Positions 35,357-43,805 are shown, counted from the stretch's first letter. The stretch is DNA of 64,000 nt from Sorangium sp051521495 (GCF_051521495.1 NZ_CP150355.1:10478001-10542000), one strand, 5' to 3'. Translations and numbers: made by a program. Notes: a model not told the origin generated them from the letters alone.

Positions 35357-35432
35357 TCGATCTCCGCCGGACGCGCTGTCCGGCCCGGCGAGCGGAGTCG
35401 CCCGCCGGCTCCGCTGTCCTGTCATCCACCGA

Positions 35433-36341
35433 TCAACGATACGTATCCCAGTGAGCCGACATCCGATCGGCCTGCCCTGCAGTGAACCCATCCATGCAGG
35501 AGTCGTCGGTGTAATCCATGAAGTTCTGGACCGGGTCGAGCCCACCTCCCCGGCAGCTGTCCCTGTTCAGCGGGCAGCCATACGCGGCGCTGCGCTCGGA
35601 CGCCGTATCCGAGACGCCGTCACCGCTCTTGTTGCAGCCGCCTTCGAACGTGTGGAAGAGGCCGAGCCAGTGACCGACCTCATGCGTACCCGTATCTCCC
35701 TCGTTGTACGGCGCCGCGTTACCGCCGGGCAACGTAGAGTAGAGCAGGACGACACCGTCGTCGGTCGGATGGGCCGAGTAGCTCGAGGGGAACGTCGCCC
35801 AGCCGAGCAGGCCGCCGCCCGGGTTGGCCGTGTAGAGATTGAGGTGGTCTGGCCCACCAATACGAAGCGCCGCCTTGGCCTGCCGTTCGGCGGAGGAGCC
35901 CGACCCCATGGTGTACCAGGTCGCGTTCTTCGTCCGATCGACGGAGGCCAGCGTGAAGCTGAAGCGGGTGCTCGCGTAGGCCTCGTTGAGAACCGTGATC
36001 TGCGCTGCGATCATCGCGTCCGTCACGTCGCCGTTCGACACGCCCGCGCCCTTGTTGATGACGTGGACGTGCACGGGGATCTCGACGGCCGCGCCCGCCG
36101 AGAACCCGAGCGCCACATGGCTCCGGACGAACTGCTCGACGGCTTCCTTTTCAACCTCGCTCAGCTCGACGGTCGCGCAGCCGCGCCGCAGGGGGGCCGG
36201 CGCCGCCTCGACCTGCTCAGGTTCGACGTCGGCGACAGCCGGCGCATCGTCCACGGGGCTCGAGGGGTCGGCGCCGCACGCGGCGCCCAAGGCAGCGATC
36301 AAGACTAAGGCAAATACATCCGCACACGTCCGAGCTCGCAT
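35433..36341 (-). CDS. M43 (pappalysin-type) zinc metalloprotease, lipoprotein
   Basis: About 302 residues. The ATG at 36341 has AAGGAG eight bases upstream; the ATG two codons earlier is too close to it. The signal peptide ends with ALGAAC. The mature protein contains HEVGHWLGLFHTFEGGC, the extended zinc motif HExxHxxGxxH of metzincins, and PVQNFMDYTDDSCMDGFT with the Met-turn, as in pappalysin M43B. The N-terminal part (VEIPVHVHVINKG through NEAYASTRFSF) is the usual family lead-in. It should be a secreted or surface protease. A promoter is visible upstream. Confidence 0.9.
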   Translation of the reverse strand: MRARTCADVFALVLIAALGAACGADPSSPVDDAPAVADVEPEQVEAAPAPLRRGCATVELSEVEKEAVEQFVRSHVALGFSAGAAVEIPVHVHVINKGAGVSNGDVTDAMIAAQITVLNEAYASTRFSFTLASVDRTKNATWYTMGSGSSAERQAKAALRIGGPDHLNLYTANPGGGLLGWATFPSSYSAHPTDDGVVLLYSTLPGGNAAPYNEGDTGTHEVGHWLGLFHTFEGGCNKSGDGVSDTASERSAAYGCPLNRDSCRGGGLDPVQNFMDYTDDSCMDGFTAGQADRMSAHWDTYR

Positions 36342-36381
36342 GGACATTCTCCTTGGTTCGGTCCCCGCAAAGGAAGGATGA

Positions 36382-36410
36382 ATATATATCCACGATGACA
36401 ATCGGTTCAA
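36382..36410 (-). promoter_or_regulatory. Sigma-70-like promoter of the M43 protease gene
   Basis: On the minus strand TTGAAC (36405-36410) is followed after 16-18 bases by TATATATT (36382-36389). This is one of the most AT-rich spots in the window and lies about 40 bases before the protease start codon. Confidence 0.5.
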
Positions 36411-36583
36411 TTCCAAAAGGGATGATTCCACTCGAGACGACAAAGGAAGATTCCACGTCTTGGTCGTTCTGGTCGTCTTGGTCGTCTTGCGTATCTTGCG
36501 CCCTCTCGCCGAACGCCGGCAGGATCCCCGGCCGCACCGCGATGACGCGGCGCAAGGGCCTGCGCCGAACGGACGCGCCGATT

Positions 36584-36617
36584 GCTCCAACTTGGAGCGA
36601 TCGCTCCATTATGGAGC
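36584..36617. promoter_or_regulatory. Cluster of three overlapping palindromes with four GGAGC half-sites
   Basis: GCTCCAACTTGGAGC at 36584-36598 and GCTCCATTATGGAGC at 36603-36617 are perfect 15-bp dyads with centres 19 bases apart. Their facing halves also form the perfect 14-bp palindrome GGAGCGATCGCTCC. Four GGAGC half-sites thus alternate in orientation. This looks like a cooperative binding site for a dimeric regulator. It lies about 245 bases upstream of the M43 protease and 490 bases upstream of the Fur-family gene. Confidence 0.55.
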
Positions 36618-37108
36618 ACGTCGAGATCGGCGCTGACCGAGGGGGCGCCCCCTCGACTCCAGTTCAGACAGCGGCGGGGACGTGGCCGTTCCGCCTGTTC
36701 CATGTCCTCCGCGTCTCCGGGACCAGGCCCGAAGGAGCTCGCCCAGGTTTCGACAAGCCTTCCCAAGCGCCCCCACGCCCATCCGCCTGGCCTGTGCAGT
36801 TCGAGCGACGTTCAAAACCAGGCGCGCGATGTTACCTAACTCTCTGTCCACCACATTCTCTCGGCGCCGGCTGACGCGCTTGCCGCCACCGGCCCGCTCG
36901 GAGCCACGCACACGCGCGCACGCAGCTCTGAGCGAGGACCGAGCGAGGGCTCAGAGAGGGCCGACATCGCGCTCTCGCTGACGCGGCGGCGCGGCGAGCT
37001 CGGCGGCGGTTGAGCGATCTCGCTCGTGCCGGCGCGCGGCCGACCCGGGCGCTGCGCGCCCGGCGAGCGCCATGCATCCTGATTGCAGTACTCTCCTGAC
37101 GACGGTAG

Positions 37109-37570
37109 ATGTCTCGCATGGCGCGTTCGAAAGCAGGTCAGTCCGCGGAGCAGCTCCGCGAGCAGATCCGGGCGACCGGCCTGCGAGCCACCTCGCCGCG
37201 CATCGCGGTGCTGCAGAGCCTCGGCCGCTCGCGGACGCCCGTCAGCCATGCGGAGCTCGCAGCTGAGCTCGCCCCGAAGGGGTGGGATCGCGCCACCATC
37301 TACCGGAACCTGATCGATCTGACCAACGCCGGGCTCGTACGCCGCACCGATATGGGCGACCACCTCTGGCGGTTCGAGCTGCGCGAGGCCACCGGCAACC
37401 ACGCGGCGGACGAGCACCCCCACTTCATGTGCGACACGTGCGGCGATGTGCTCTGCCTCCCCGACGAGAGCATCGAGATCAAGGCGGCGCGCGGCGCGCC
37501 GCGCGCGTTGCGCCGCAAGGGCCTCCAGATCCAGATCAAGGGTCGCTGCGACCGGTGCGTGCAGGCCTGA
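37109..37570 (+). CDS. Fur-family metalloregulator, probably Zur- or PerR-like
   Basis: 153 residues. The winged helix is visible in RATGLRATSPRIAVLQSLGRSRTPVSHAELAAELAPKGWDRATIYRNLIDLTNAGLVRR. The dimerisation part contains EHPHFMCDTCGDVLCLPD and ends KGRCDRCVQA, giving two CxxC pairs for the structural zinc. Sensory-site His residues lie in GNHAADEHPHF. The neighbouring ZIP-permease fusion and His-rich protein argue for zinc sensing (Zur), but PerR-like peroxide sensing cannot be excluded. An ATG three codons later is an alternative start. Confidence 0.85.
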   Translation: MSRMARSKAGQSAEQLREQIRATGLRATSPRIAVLQSLGRSRTPVSHAELAAELAPKGWDRATIYRNLIDLTNAGLVRRTDMGDHLWRFELREATGNHAADEHPHFMCDTCGDVLCLPDESIEIKAARGAPRALRRKGLQIQIKGRCDRCVQA

Positions 37571-37633
37571 GCCGCGGAGCAGCCCTCGGCCGCGAGCACC
37601 TCTCAGCCACCGGCAAGCCCTCGGCCGCCGGCA

Positions 37634-37735
37634 GCCCTCCACCGCCGGCAACCCTCCACCGCCGGCAGCCCTCCACCGCCGGCAGCCCTCCACCGCCGGC
37701 AGCCCTCCACCGCCGGCAGCCCTCCACCGCCGCGT
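37634..37735. repeat. 17-bp tandem repeat, six copies
   Basis: Six head-to-tail copies of GCCCTCCACCGCCGGCA, the second with one change and the sixth incomplete. It fills the gap between the Fur-family gene and the operator of the transporter gene. Confidence 0.9.
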
Positions 37736-37784
37736 GAATGACGCGCTGCCCGGCGGCTGCCGACGGCCGTCTGCATCTTGGTTG

Positions 37785-37803
37785 CAACATCAATTTGATG
37801 TTG
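37785..37803. promoter_or_regulatory. 19-bp palindromic Fur/Zur-type operator
   Basis: CAACATCA-ATT-TGATGTTG is a perfect 8-bp dyad with a 3-base centre, 19 bp in all, the size of Fur-family boxes. It is AT-rich in otherwise GC-rich DNA, lies downstream of a Fur-family gene and directly in front of a metal-transporter gene. The flanking TTGG/TTGG words extend the similarity. Confidence 0.6.
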
Positions 37804-37839
37804 ATTGGACTACCTGGCTCGGGCATAGCCCCCGGGCCC

Positions 37840-39696
37840 ATGCTCGCGCTCGTCGTCGTCCTGTCGATCGCCGGCCTCGCCACGGGCCCGCTCCTCGTGG
37901 CGCTCGGCCGGCGCCGGGCGCTGCCGACGTCGACGCTCGACGGGCTCACGCTCGGGCTCGTGCCCGCCCTCGTCCTCACGCGCAATTTGCCGCACGCGAT
38001 CGAGGAGATCGGGGCGCAGGCGGTCCTCTGGACGACGCTCGGGTACGTGGCGCTCTGGCTCACGGAGCACAGGCGGCGCGACACCGGCGAGGCGCTCGGG
38101 CGGGAGATCGCGTTCTCGGCGCTCGCCGTGCACGGGCTGCTCGACGGCGCCGGGCTCGCGCTGGCGGTGGCCGCGACCCACGGCCGCGCGGACGGGGTGC
38201 TCTTCGCGAGCGCCGTCCTCCTGCACCGGCTGCCCGAGGGGCTCTCGCTCGCCGCGCGCTTCTTGCCCGCCTGGGGCTGGCGGCAGCTCGCCGCGCGCCT
38301 CGGCCTCCTAGGGCTGCTGACGCTGCTCGGCGCCCTCCTGGGTCAGCGCGCCATGGAGAGCCTCCCTCACGAGTCGTTCGAGGTGTTCGTCGCGTTCGGC
38401 CTCGGTGTCCTGCTGCGGCTCGTGGTCCACACGCACGAGGCGCCGCCGCCCGGCTCGCGCGCGCGGACGACGAGCGCGATCGCCTTCGTCTCAGGGCTCT
38501 GCGTCGCGCTCGCGCTCCCCAGCCCGGAGAGCTGCTTCACGAGCGCTCACGCCTCCGAGCTGTCGATCGCCGAGTCGCTAGGCCCGCTGTTCGTCGAGAC
38601 GGCGCCCGCCGTGCTCGTCGGACTCGCCGCGGCGGGGCTCCTGCGTGCGTTCTCCCCGCGCGTCCCGCGGCGCCCGACCAGGTGGTGGCCGCGCGATCGC
38701 GCGGCGCCGCCCCAGGCGGCCGGCCTGGTGTCCGGGCCGCCGCTGCCCCTCTCCGCGCGCGGTGTCGCGCCGCTCCTTCAGCGGCTCCCGCGCGCGGGCG
38801 CGCCGGTCGCCGCGGTCATCACCGTCGCCCTCTCCGCCCCGGCGCTCGATCCCGGCGGCGCGCTGCTCTCGCTGCGGGTGCTCGGCCTGCCGCTCACCGC
38901 GGCGCGCGTCGCGGGCGGCGCGCTCGTCGCCGCGCTTGTCGCGCTCCTCATCGCCAGGGTGGCCGGGACGCCAGGCTCGAGCGCTGCGCCCCCCGGCGGC
39001 GCGCTGCCCATCGCCGCCCGGACCTCGGCATCGCCGGGCGCACGGCTCCGCGCCGCGGTCGCCGAGGCCGTCGGTCCAGCGCTCGATCACATGGCCGCCT
39101 GGTACGTCGTGGGCCTCGTGCTCGCCGCCGTCCTCGAGGCGGCGATCGCGCCCGCCGCAGCGCGCACGCTCGGCGCGCCAGCCGACGTCGTGGTGAGCGC
39201 GCTCCTCGCGGTGCCCGTTCACGTGTGCGCGCAAGGCGCGGCGCCGCTCGCCGCGGTGATGATCCACAAGGGGCTCTCGGTCGGCGCGGCGCTCGCGTTC
39301 CTCGTGGTAGGCCCCGCGATCCACCTCGCGGCGATCGCCGCGCTGACGCGATCGCTCGGCGCGCGCGTCGCCGCCGCCTCGGCGCTCTCCAGCGTCGCCT
39401 TCGCCGTCGCGCTCGGTCTCATCGCGAACGTCCTCGTCCCCCGCTCAGCGGTCCCGGACCTCCACGAGCTCGCGGCCCACGAGCACTCCGCCGTCGAGTG
39501 GATCTGCGCGGCAGCGCTCGGCGCGCTCCTGCTCTCGAGCCTCATGAGGCTCGGCCCTCGCGCGTGGTTCGGCGGCATGCGCGGCGCCGGAGACGCCCGT
39601 GCGTCCGGGCCGGAGGAGCCCCATGCGCCCGGCGCGCACGCGCACCGATGCTGCGCGAACGGGGCACCGGACGACCACGGCGCGCCGCTCGCCTGA
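37840..39696 (+). CDS. ZIP-like transporter fused to a COG0701-type permease
   Basis: About 618 residues. The first 230 residues are ZIP-like: VLSIAGLATGPLLVAL as helix 1, AVHGLLDGAGLALAVA at the helix-4 metal site (HNxPEG normally, here HGLLDG) and LLHRLPEGLSLA at the helix-5 HxxPEG site. The second part is a UPF0718/COG0701 (ArsP-like) permease with VPVHVCAQGAAPLAAVMIHKG and ALAFLVVGPAIH. The tail is His/Cys-rich (GAHAHRCC). ATGs at 37738 and 37798 also fit the frame, but the operator overlaps the latter, so the ATG at 37840 is preferred. Metal identity and direction of transport are inferred, zinc being likeliest. Confidence 0.7.
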   Translation: MLALVVVLSIAGLATGPLLVALGRRRALPTSTLDGLTLGLVPALVLTRNLPHAIEEIGAQAVLWTTLGYVALWLTEHRRRDTGEALGREIAFSALAVHGLLDGAGLALAVAATHGRADGVLFASAVLLHRLPEGLSLAARFLPAWGWRQLAARLGLLGLLTLLGALLGQRAMESLPHESFEVFVAFGLGVLLRLVVHTHEAPPPGSRARTTSAIAFVSGLCVALALPSPESCFTSAHASELSIAESLGPLFVETAPAVLVGLAAAGLLRAFSPRVPRRPTRWWPRDRAAPPQAAGLVSGPPLPLSARGVAPLLQRLPRAGAPVAAVITVALSAPALDPGGALLSLRVLGLPLTAARVAGGALVAALVALLIARVAGTPGSSAAPPGGALPIAARTSASPGARLRAAVAEAVGPALDHMAAWYVVGLVLAAVLEAAIAPAAARTLGAPADVVVSALLAVPVHVCAQGAAPLAAVMIHKGLSVGAALAFLVVGPAIHLAAIAALTRSLGARVAAASALSSVAFAVALGLIANVLVPRSAVPDLHELAAHEHSAVEWICAAALGALLLSSLMRLGPRAWFGGMRGAGDARASGPEEPHAPGAHAHRCCANGAPDDHGAPLA

Positions 39697-39783
39697 CGCC
39701 GTGCGCTCCGAAACGTCGTACTAGGAGACCCCGCTCGCCGGTGTCCCTCGCGCTGCTCGCCCATCGTCCTCGCGCGCCGCCAA

Positions 39784-39945
39784 GCGGCCTCGCCCTCATG
39801 CGCCGGAGCACCGGCGTGGGGCCGCGCGACGGTCACCCGAGCTGGACCGAGCCCTGGTGATCGAGCGGCCTCGCCCTCACGCGCCGGAGCACCGGCGTGG
39901 GGCCGCGCGACGGTCACCCGAGCTGGACCGAGCCGTGGTGATCGC
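39784..39945. repeat. 81-bp direct duplication covering the 3' end of the His-rich gene
   Basis: Two copies, 39784-39864 and 39865-39945, nearly identical. The second contains the last ten codons and stop of the His-rich gene plus its 3' flank; the first is a spare copy just beyond. Each carries the hairpin CGCCGG-AGCA-CCGGCG, which may act as a terminator, so the gene has two in series. Confidence 0.85.
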
Positions 39946-40261
39946 AGTGATCGCCGTGCGGGTGGTGCAGGTGCGCGCCGACGAGGTAATCGAAATGATC
40001 GCCGTGGGGCACGGCCTGGTGTCCACAGCCTGCGCCGTGCATGTGCGTCTTCTCATGATCGGCGCAGACGTGGCTCGGCGTGCATGCGTCGGGGTTCTCC
40101 TTGCCGACCGAGAGCACGTGCTCATCGAAGTGATCGCCGTGCGGGTGATGCAGGTGTCCGTCGTGCAGGTAATCGACGTGGTCGCCGTGCCGCAGCGCCT
40201 GATGTCCACATCCCTGCCCGTGAACATGGGCGTGCGCCTCGTGAGTACGGTGGTCATGCAT
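39914..40261 (-). CDS. His-rich metal-binding protein with internal repeat
   Basis: 115 residues, about a quarter His. Two repeat units share the pattern HGxGCGHQA(L/V)(R/P)HGDH(V/F)DYL followed by H-LHHPHGDH, separated by a linker with two Cys (DACTPSHVCADH). A GGA-containing ribosome site precedes the ATG. No signal peptide. Such sequences bind zinc, nickel or copper; the nearby Fur-family regulator and fused transporter point to zinc storage or chaperoning. Similar His-rich proteins occur beside metal transporters in many bacteria. Function is inferred. Confidence 0.75.
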   Translation of the reverse strand: MHDHRTHEAHAHVHGQGCGHQALRHGDHVDYLHDGHLHHPHGDHFDEHVLSVGKENPDACTPSHVCADHEKTHMHGAGCGHQAVPHGDHFDYLVGAHLHHPHGDHCDHHGSVQLG

Positions 40262-40418
40262 CGACTTGCGTCCTTTCCAGCAATGCGCGCTTCGAGCTCA
40301 CGTGGTGGCTCGACGTGGGGCCAACATGGAGCCCCGATGTGCGCTGCCGCAAGCAGCGATCTGGCGCGCGCACCGTGGACACGCAGACCGCGTCCGCTCG
40401 CCGCGCGGCGTCTGCCGC

Positions 40419-41501
40419 TCAGCGGATCCAGTACCTGCCGATGAGCACGAGCGCCATCGCCCAGAGCACCACCCCCACGCCCGCCGCGACGAGCATGGCT
40501 GGCGGCAGCCGCCTGCCGTACTGCACGAGCCGCCCCAGCGTGCCGACGGCGCCGCCGCGCACCGCCGCGCTCTCCGGCGCCAGATCGACGTTTCCGCCGA
40601 GGCCGACGTCCGAGGCGCGCCTCCCCTTCTGTCCGCGGAAGCGCGCGGCGCGCAGCTCGCGGAGCACGGCTTCGAGCTCCTTCGCGAGCGCTCCCGCCGA
40701 GGCGATCCGCTCGCCGCGCTCGCGGCGGAGGCAAGCGTCGACGACCTGGCAGAGGGGCGGCGGCAGCCCCGGCCTGCGCGCGACGATCGGATCGCAGTCC
40801 TTGCTCAGGATGCGGACCATCAGCGCGTTGTAGTTCGGCGCCTGGTGCGGGAGCGTCCCGGTCAGCGCCTCGTACATGACGATGCCCAGCGACCAGATGT
40901 CGGTGCGGGCGTCCACGTCCTCGCGCCCCGCGGCCTGCTCGGGCGACATGTAGGCCGGCGAGCCGACGACGCATCCCGTGCGCGTCAGCGCGAAATTGTG
41001 CTCTTTCTCGAGCACCTTGCTGATCCCGAAATCAAGGATCTTCCCCACGCGCTCGCCCAGGTGGTTGCGGTGCACGTAGATGTTCGCGGGCTTCAGATCG
41101 CGGTGGATGATCCCTTGCTGGTGGGCCATGTCGAGCGCCCGCGCGAGGCCGAGGAAGATCTCGACCAGCACCTCCGGCTCGAGGGTGTGCTCGCGCTGCA
41201 GCCACTCGTCGAGCCCCTCGCCGACGAGCAGCTCGAACACGAGGAACGGAGAGCCGTCCTCGGCCTGGCCGAGGTCGAGGATCTCGACGATGCTCGGGCT
41301 CCGCAGGCGCCCGCTCGCCTTCGCCTCGTTGAAGAAGCGCTGGAGCGCGACGGCGTCCCCGGCCACCTCGGGGCTCATCACCTTGAGCGCTACGTCGCGG
41401 TCGATGAGCTCGTTCTTCGCGGCCCACACCGACCCGCTGGCGCCTCGGCCCAGGAGCTTCACGAGCCGGTAGCGAGAATGGATGAGATCGCCAGGGTTCA
41501 C
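40419..41501 (-). CDS. Ser/Thr protein kinase with C-terminal membrane helix
   Basis: About 360 residues if started at the GTG at 41501; the frame continues upstream as a Pro/Arg-rich stretch without similarity. Kinase motifs: GRGASG (18-23), K40 in VALKVM, HRDLKPAN (133-140), DFG (157-159), AYMSPEQ. After a Leu/Arg-rich linker the protein ends in a single helix (PPAMLVAAGVGVVLWAMALVLIG) with five residues outside, a tail-anchored layout. No extracellular sensor is present. Ligand and substrates unknown. Confidence 0.85.
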   Translation of the reverse strand: MNPGDLIHSRYRLVKLLGRGASGSVWAAKNELIDRDVALKVMSPEVAGDAVALQRFFNEAKASGRLRSPSIVEILDLGQAEDGSPFLVFELLVGEGLDEWLQREHTLEPEVLVEIFLGLARALDMAHQQGIIHRDLKPANIYVHRNHLGERVGKILDFGISKVLEKEHNFALTRTGCVVGSPAYMSPEQAAGREDVDARTDIWSLGIVMYEALTGTLPHQAPNYNALMVRILSKDCDPIVARRPGLPPPLCQVVDACLRRERGERIASAGALAKELEAVLRELRAARFRGQKGRRASDVGLGGNVDLAPESAAVRGGAVGTLGRLVQYGRRLPPAMLVAAGVGVVLWAMALVLIGRYWIR

Positions 41502-41890
41502 TGCTGCGCCGAGGTGTCGCTGGGGAACTGGGGGAAACGGACGAACCGGGGGGACCGGCGGACCGGGGGACCAGGGAGCCGGCGAGGAGCTGGCTTTACG
41601 CCGCCCCCGTCGGAGCCGGACGGGAGGATAACCCGAGCCATGGACGAGCGGTACCGCGGTGCGGCGGGCTCCAGCAGGAAGCAAAAGTTCATGAGGTGAC
41701 GGAGCGACAGCCGTCCTCGCTTCCTGATCGAGCGGAGAGATCCGTGGATTTTGCGATATCGTGACGCTTCGACTCGGCGTCACCGGCGCTCGACGATCGC
41801 GACGGCGTGCGACGAAGAGACCGGGCAGCGAGGGTCACAGCGCAATTTTCTTGTGCGCCAGCCCTGCGCTGCCCTTGGGGATGGGGGCTA
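41502..41890. other. Intergenic stretch with one short dyad
   Basis: 389 bases between the kinase start and the glnA stop. The only structure noticed is GTGACGC (41761-41767) and GCGTCAC (41777-41783), a 7-bp dyad with a 9-base spacer. No gene supported. Confidence 0.4.
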
Positions 41891-43303
41891 TCAGACGTCG
41901 TAGTAGAGGAAGAACTCGTGCGGGACCGGGCGGAGCCGGATCGCGTCGACCTCGCGCTCGCGCTTGTAGTCGAGCCAGGTCTTGAGGATGTCGCGGGTGA
42001 AGACGTCGCCGCGGAGCAGGAACTCGTGGTCACGCTCGAGCGCGCCGAGCGCCTCGTCGAGCGAGCCCGGCATGTGCGGCACTTCCTTCAGCTCCTCGGG
42101 CGAGAGCGCGTAGATGTCCTTGTCGAGCGGGTCGCCCGGATCGATCCGGTTCTGAACGCCGTCGAGGCCGGCCATCATCATGGCCGCGAAGGCGAGGTAC
42201 GGGTTGCAGCTCGCGTCCGGGAAGCGGACCTCGATGCGGCGGCCCTTCGGGCTGTTGCCGGGGGGCAGCGGGATGCGGATCGACGCCGAACGGTTGCGGC
42301 TCGAGTACGCGAGGTTCACCGGCGCCTCGTAGCCCGGGACGAGCCGGCGGTAGCTGTTCGTCGTCGGATTGGTGAGCGCGGCGATCGCCTTCGCGTGCTT
42401 CAGGATGCCGCCGATGTACCAGAGCCCCGTGTCCGACAGCCCCGCGTAGCCGTCGCCGGCGAAGAGGGGCTTGCCCTCCTTCCAGAGCGACTGGTGGCAG
42501 TGCATGCCGCTGCCGTTGTCGCCGTAGAGCGGCTTCGGCATGAACGTCACCGACTTGCCGTTCTTGCGGCCGACGTTCTTGATGACGTACTTGAACCACA
42601 TGAGGTCGTCGGCCATCTTCGTCAGCGTCGAGAACTTGATGCCGATCTCGCACTGGCCGGCCGACGCCACCTCGTGGTGGCCGACCTCGACCGGGATGCC
42701 GGTCTCGATCAGCGTGGACATCATCTGCGCGCGCAGATCGCCGAGCGTGTCGGTCGGCGCGACGGGGAAGTAGCCCTCCTTGGAGCGGATCTTGTACCCG
42801 AGGTTCGCGCCCGCCTTGCCGGAGTTCCAGACCGCCTCGTCGCTGTCGATCTCGTAGAAGGCGCCGCGCTGCGAGCTCTCGTAGCGGACCGAGTCGAAGA
42901 CGAAGAACTCGGCCTCGGGCCCGAAGTACGACGTGTCGGCGATGCCGCTCGCGCGGAGGTGGTTCTCGGCCTTCTGGGCGATGTACCGCGGGTCGCGGCC
43001 GTAGGGCTGGCCGGTCACCGGGTCGCTGATCTTACAGATCATGCTCAGCGTCTTCTGGGCATGGAACGGGTCGAGCTTCGCCGTCGCCGGATCGGGCGTC
43101 ATCAGCATGTCGCTCGCGTTGATCGGCTGCCATCCGCGCACCGACGAGCCGTCGAAGCCGATCCCCTCCTCGAAGAGATCCTCGTTCAGGCGGGACGCCG
43201 GGATGGTCGTGTGCTGCCAGATGCCGGGCAGATCGATGAACTTCAGATCGACAAATTTTACGTCGTTTTCCTTCGCAAACGCGACGACATCTTTCGCCTT
43301 CAT
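41891..43303 (-). CDS. glnA: Glutamine synthetase, type I
   Basis: 470 residues, the normal length for GlnA, which makes glutamine from glutamate, ammonia and ATP as a dodecamer. Visible family blocks: GIGFDGSSVRGWQ, YFGPEAEFFVFD, VGHHEVASAGQCEIGI, MPKPLYGDNGSGMHCHQS (ATP-binding site), NSYRRLVPGYEAPVNLAYSSRNRSASIRIP, and IEVRFPDASCNPYLAFAAMMMAG. The adenylylation-site Tyr appears in KDIYALSPEEL, so control by GlnE is likely. It follows glnB by 163 bases on the same strand, a standard nitrogen-control arrangement. Confidence 0.97.
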   Translation of the reverse strand: MKAKDVVAFAKENDVKFVDLKFIDLPGIWQHTTIPASRLNEDLFEEGIGFDGSSVRGWQPINASDMLMTPDPATAKLDPFHAQKTLSMICKISDPVTGQPYGRDPRYIAQKAENHLRASGIADTSYFGPEAEFFVFDSVRYESSQRGAFYEIDSDEAVWNSGKAGANLGYKIRSKEGYFPVAPTDTLGDLRAQMMSTLIETGIPVEVGHHEVASAGQCEIGIKFSTLTKMADDLMWFKYVIKNVGRKNGKSVTFMPKPLYGDNGSGMHCHQSLWKEGKPLFAGDGYAGLSDTGLWYIGGILKHAKAIAALTNPTTNSYRRLVPGYEAPVNLAYSSRNRSASIRIPLPPGNSPKGRRIEVRFPDASCNPYLAFAAMMMAGLDGVQNRIDPGDPLDKDIYALSPEELKEVPHMPGSLDEALGALERDHEFLLRGDVFTRDILKTWLDYKREREVDAIRLRPVPHEFFLYYDV

Positions 43304-43466
43304 GATCTTCTCTACCTCGCTGACTCGCTGCTCTCGCTGTATGTGACTCGACGGTGCGCGGGCTCGTGCTCGCTTCTCGTTTCTCGGTTGTCGGTCGTCG
43401 ATCCTCGATCCTCGAGCCTGTGACCCGCCGCGAATGCCCTGTGACGCTCTGCCGGCGGCGCGCCTC

Positions 43467-43805
43467 CTAGATGGCGTCCTCGCCGCGCTCCCCCGTGCGG
43501 ATCCGCACGGCTTCCTCGACGGGGACGACGAAGATCTTTCCGTCGCCGATCCGGCCCGTCTTGGCGCTCTTCTCGATGGCGTCGATCACGTCGCTGACCA
43601 TGCTGTCCGGCACAACGATGTCGACCTTCACCTTCGGCACGAAGTCGACGACATACGCCGACCCTCGATAGACCTCTTTCTTGCCGCCGGTCCGACCGAA
43701 GCCCTTTACCTCGGTCACCGTCATGCCCTGAATCCCGACCTCGGCGAGGGCGTCCTTGACCTCGTCGAGCTTGAACGGCTTGATGATCGCCTCGACCTTT
43801 TTCAT
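43467..43805 (-). CDS. glnB: Nitrogen regulatory protein P-II
   Basis: 112 residues, the usual P-II length. It begins MKKVEAIIKPFKLDEVKDAL. The T-loop reads GGKKEVYRGSAYVVDFVPKVK with the uridylylation Tyr in SAYVVDF. The C-terminal TGRIGDGKIFVVPVEEAVRIRTGERGEDAI binds ATP and 2-oxoglutarate. The trimer signals carbon/nitrogen balance to the modifying enzymes of glutamine synthetase. Located upstream of glnA on the same strand. The ATG at 43805 was preferred over a ten-codon upstream extension because it is the conserved family start. Confidence 0.97.
   Translation of the reverse strand: MKKVEAIIKPFKLDEVKDALAEVGIQGMTVTEVKGFGRTGGKKEVYRGSAYVVDFVPKVKVDIVVPDSMVSDVIDAIEKSAKTGRIGDGKIFVVPVEEAVRIRTGERGEDAI

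Larger units (their letters stand above)
36342..37108. other. Long divergent intergenic region with promoter, short repeats and a dyad cluster
   Basis: 767 bases between the M43 protease and the Fur-family gene. It contains the protease promoter, a run of TGGTCGTCT-like words at about 36463-36490, and the palindrome cluster at 36584-36617. No coding frame is supported. Confidence 0.5.

Noticed and set aside
37634..37735. Possible CRISPR array
   Set aside because: 17-bp units are contiguous with no spacers.
39877..40974. 365-codon minus-strand frame joining the His-rich region to the kinase region
   Set aside because: The frame differs from both real genes and has no family features.
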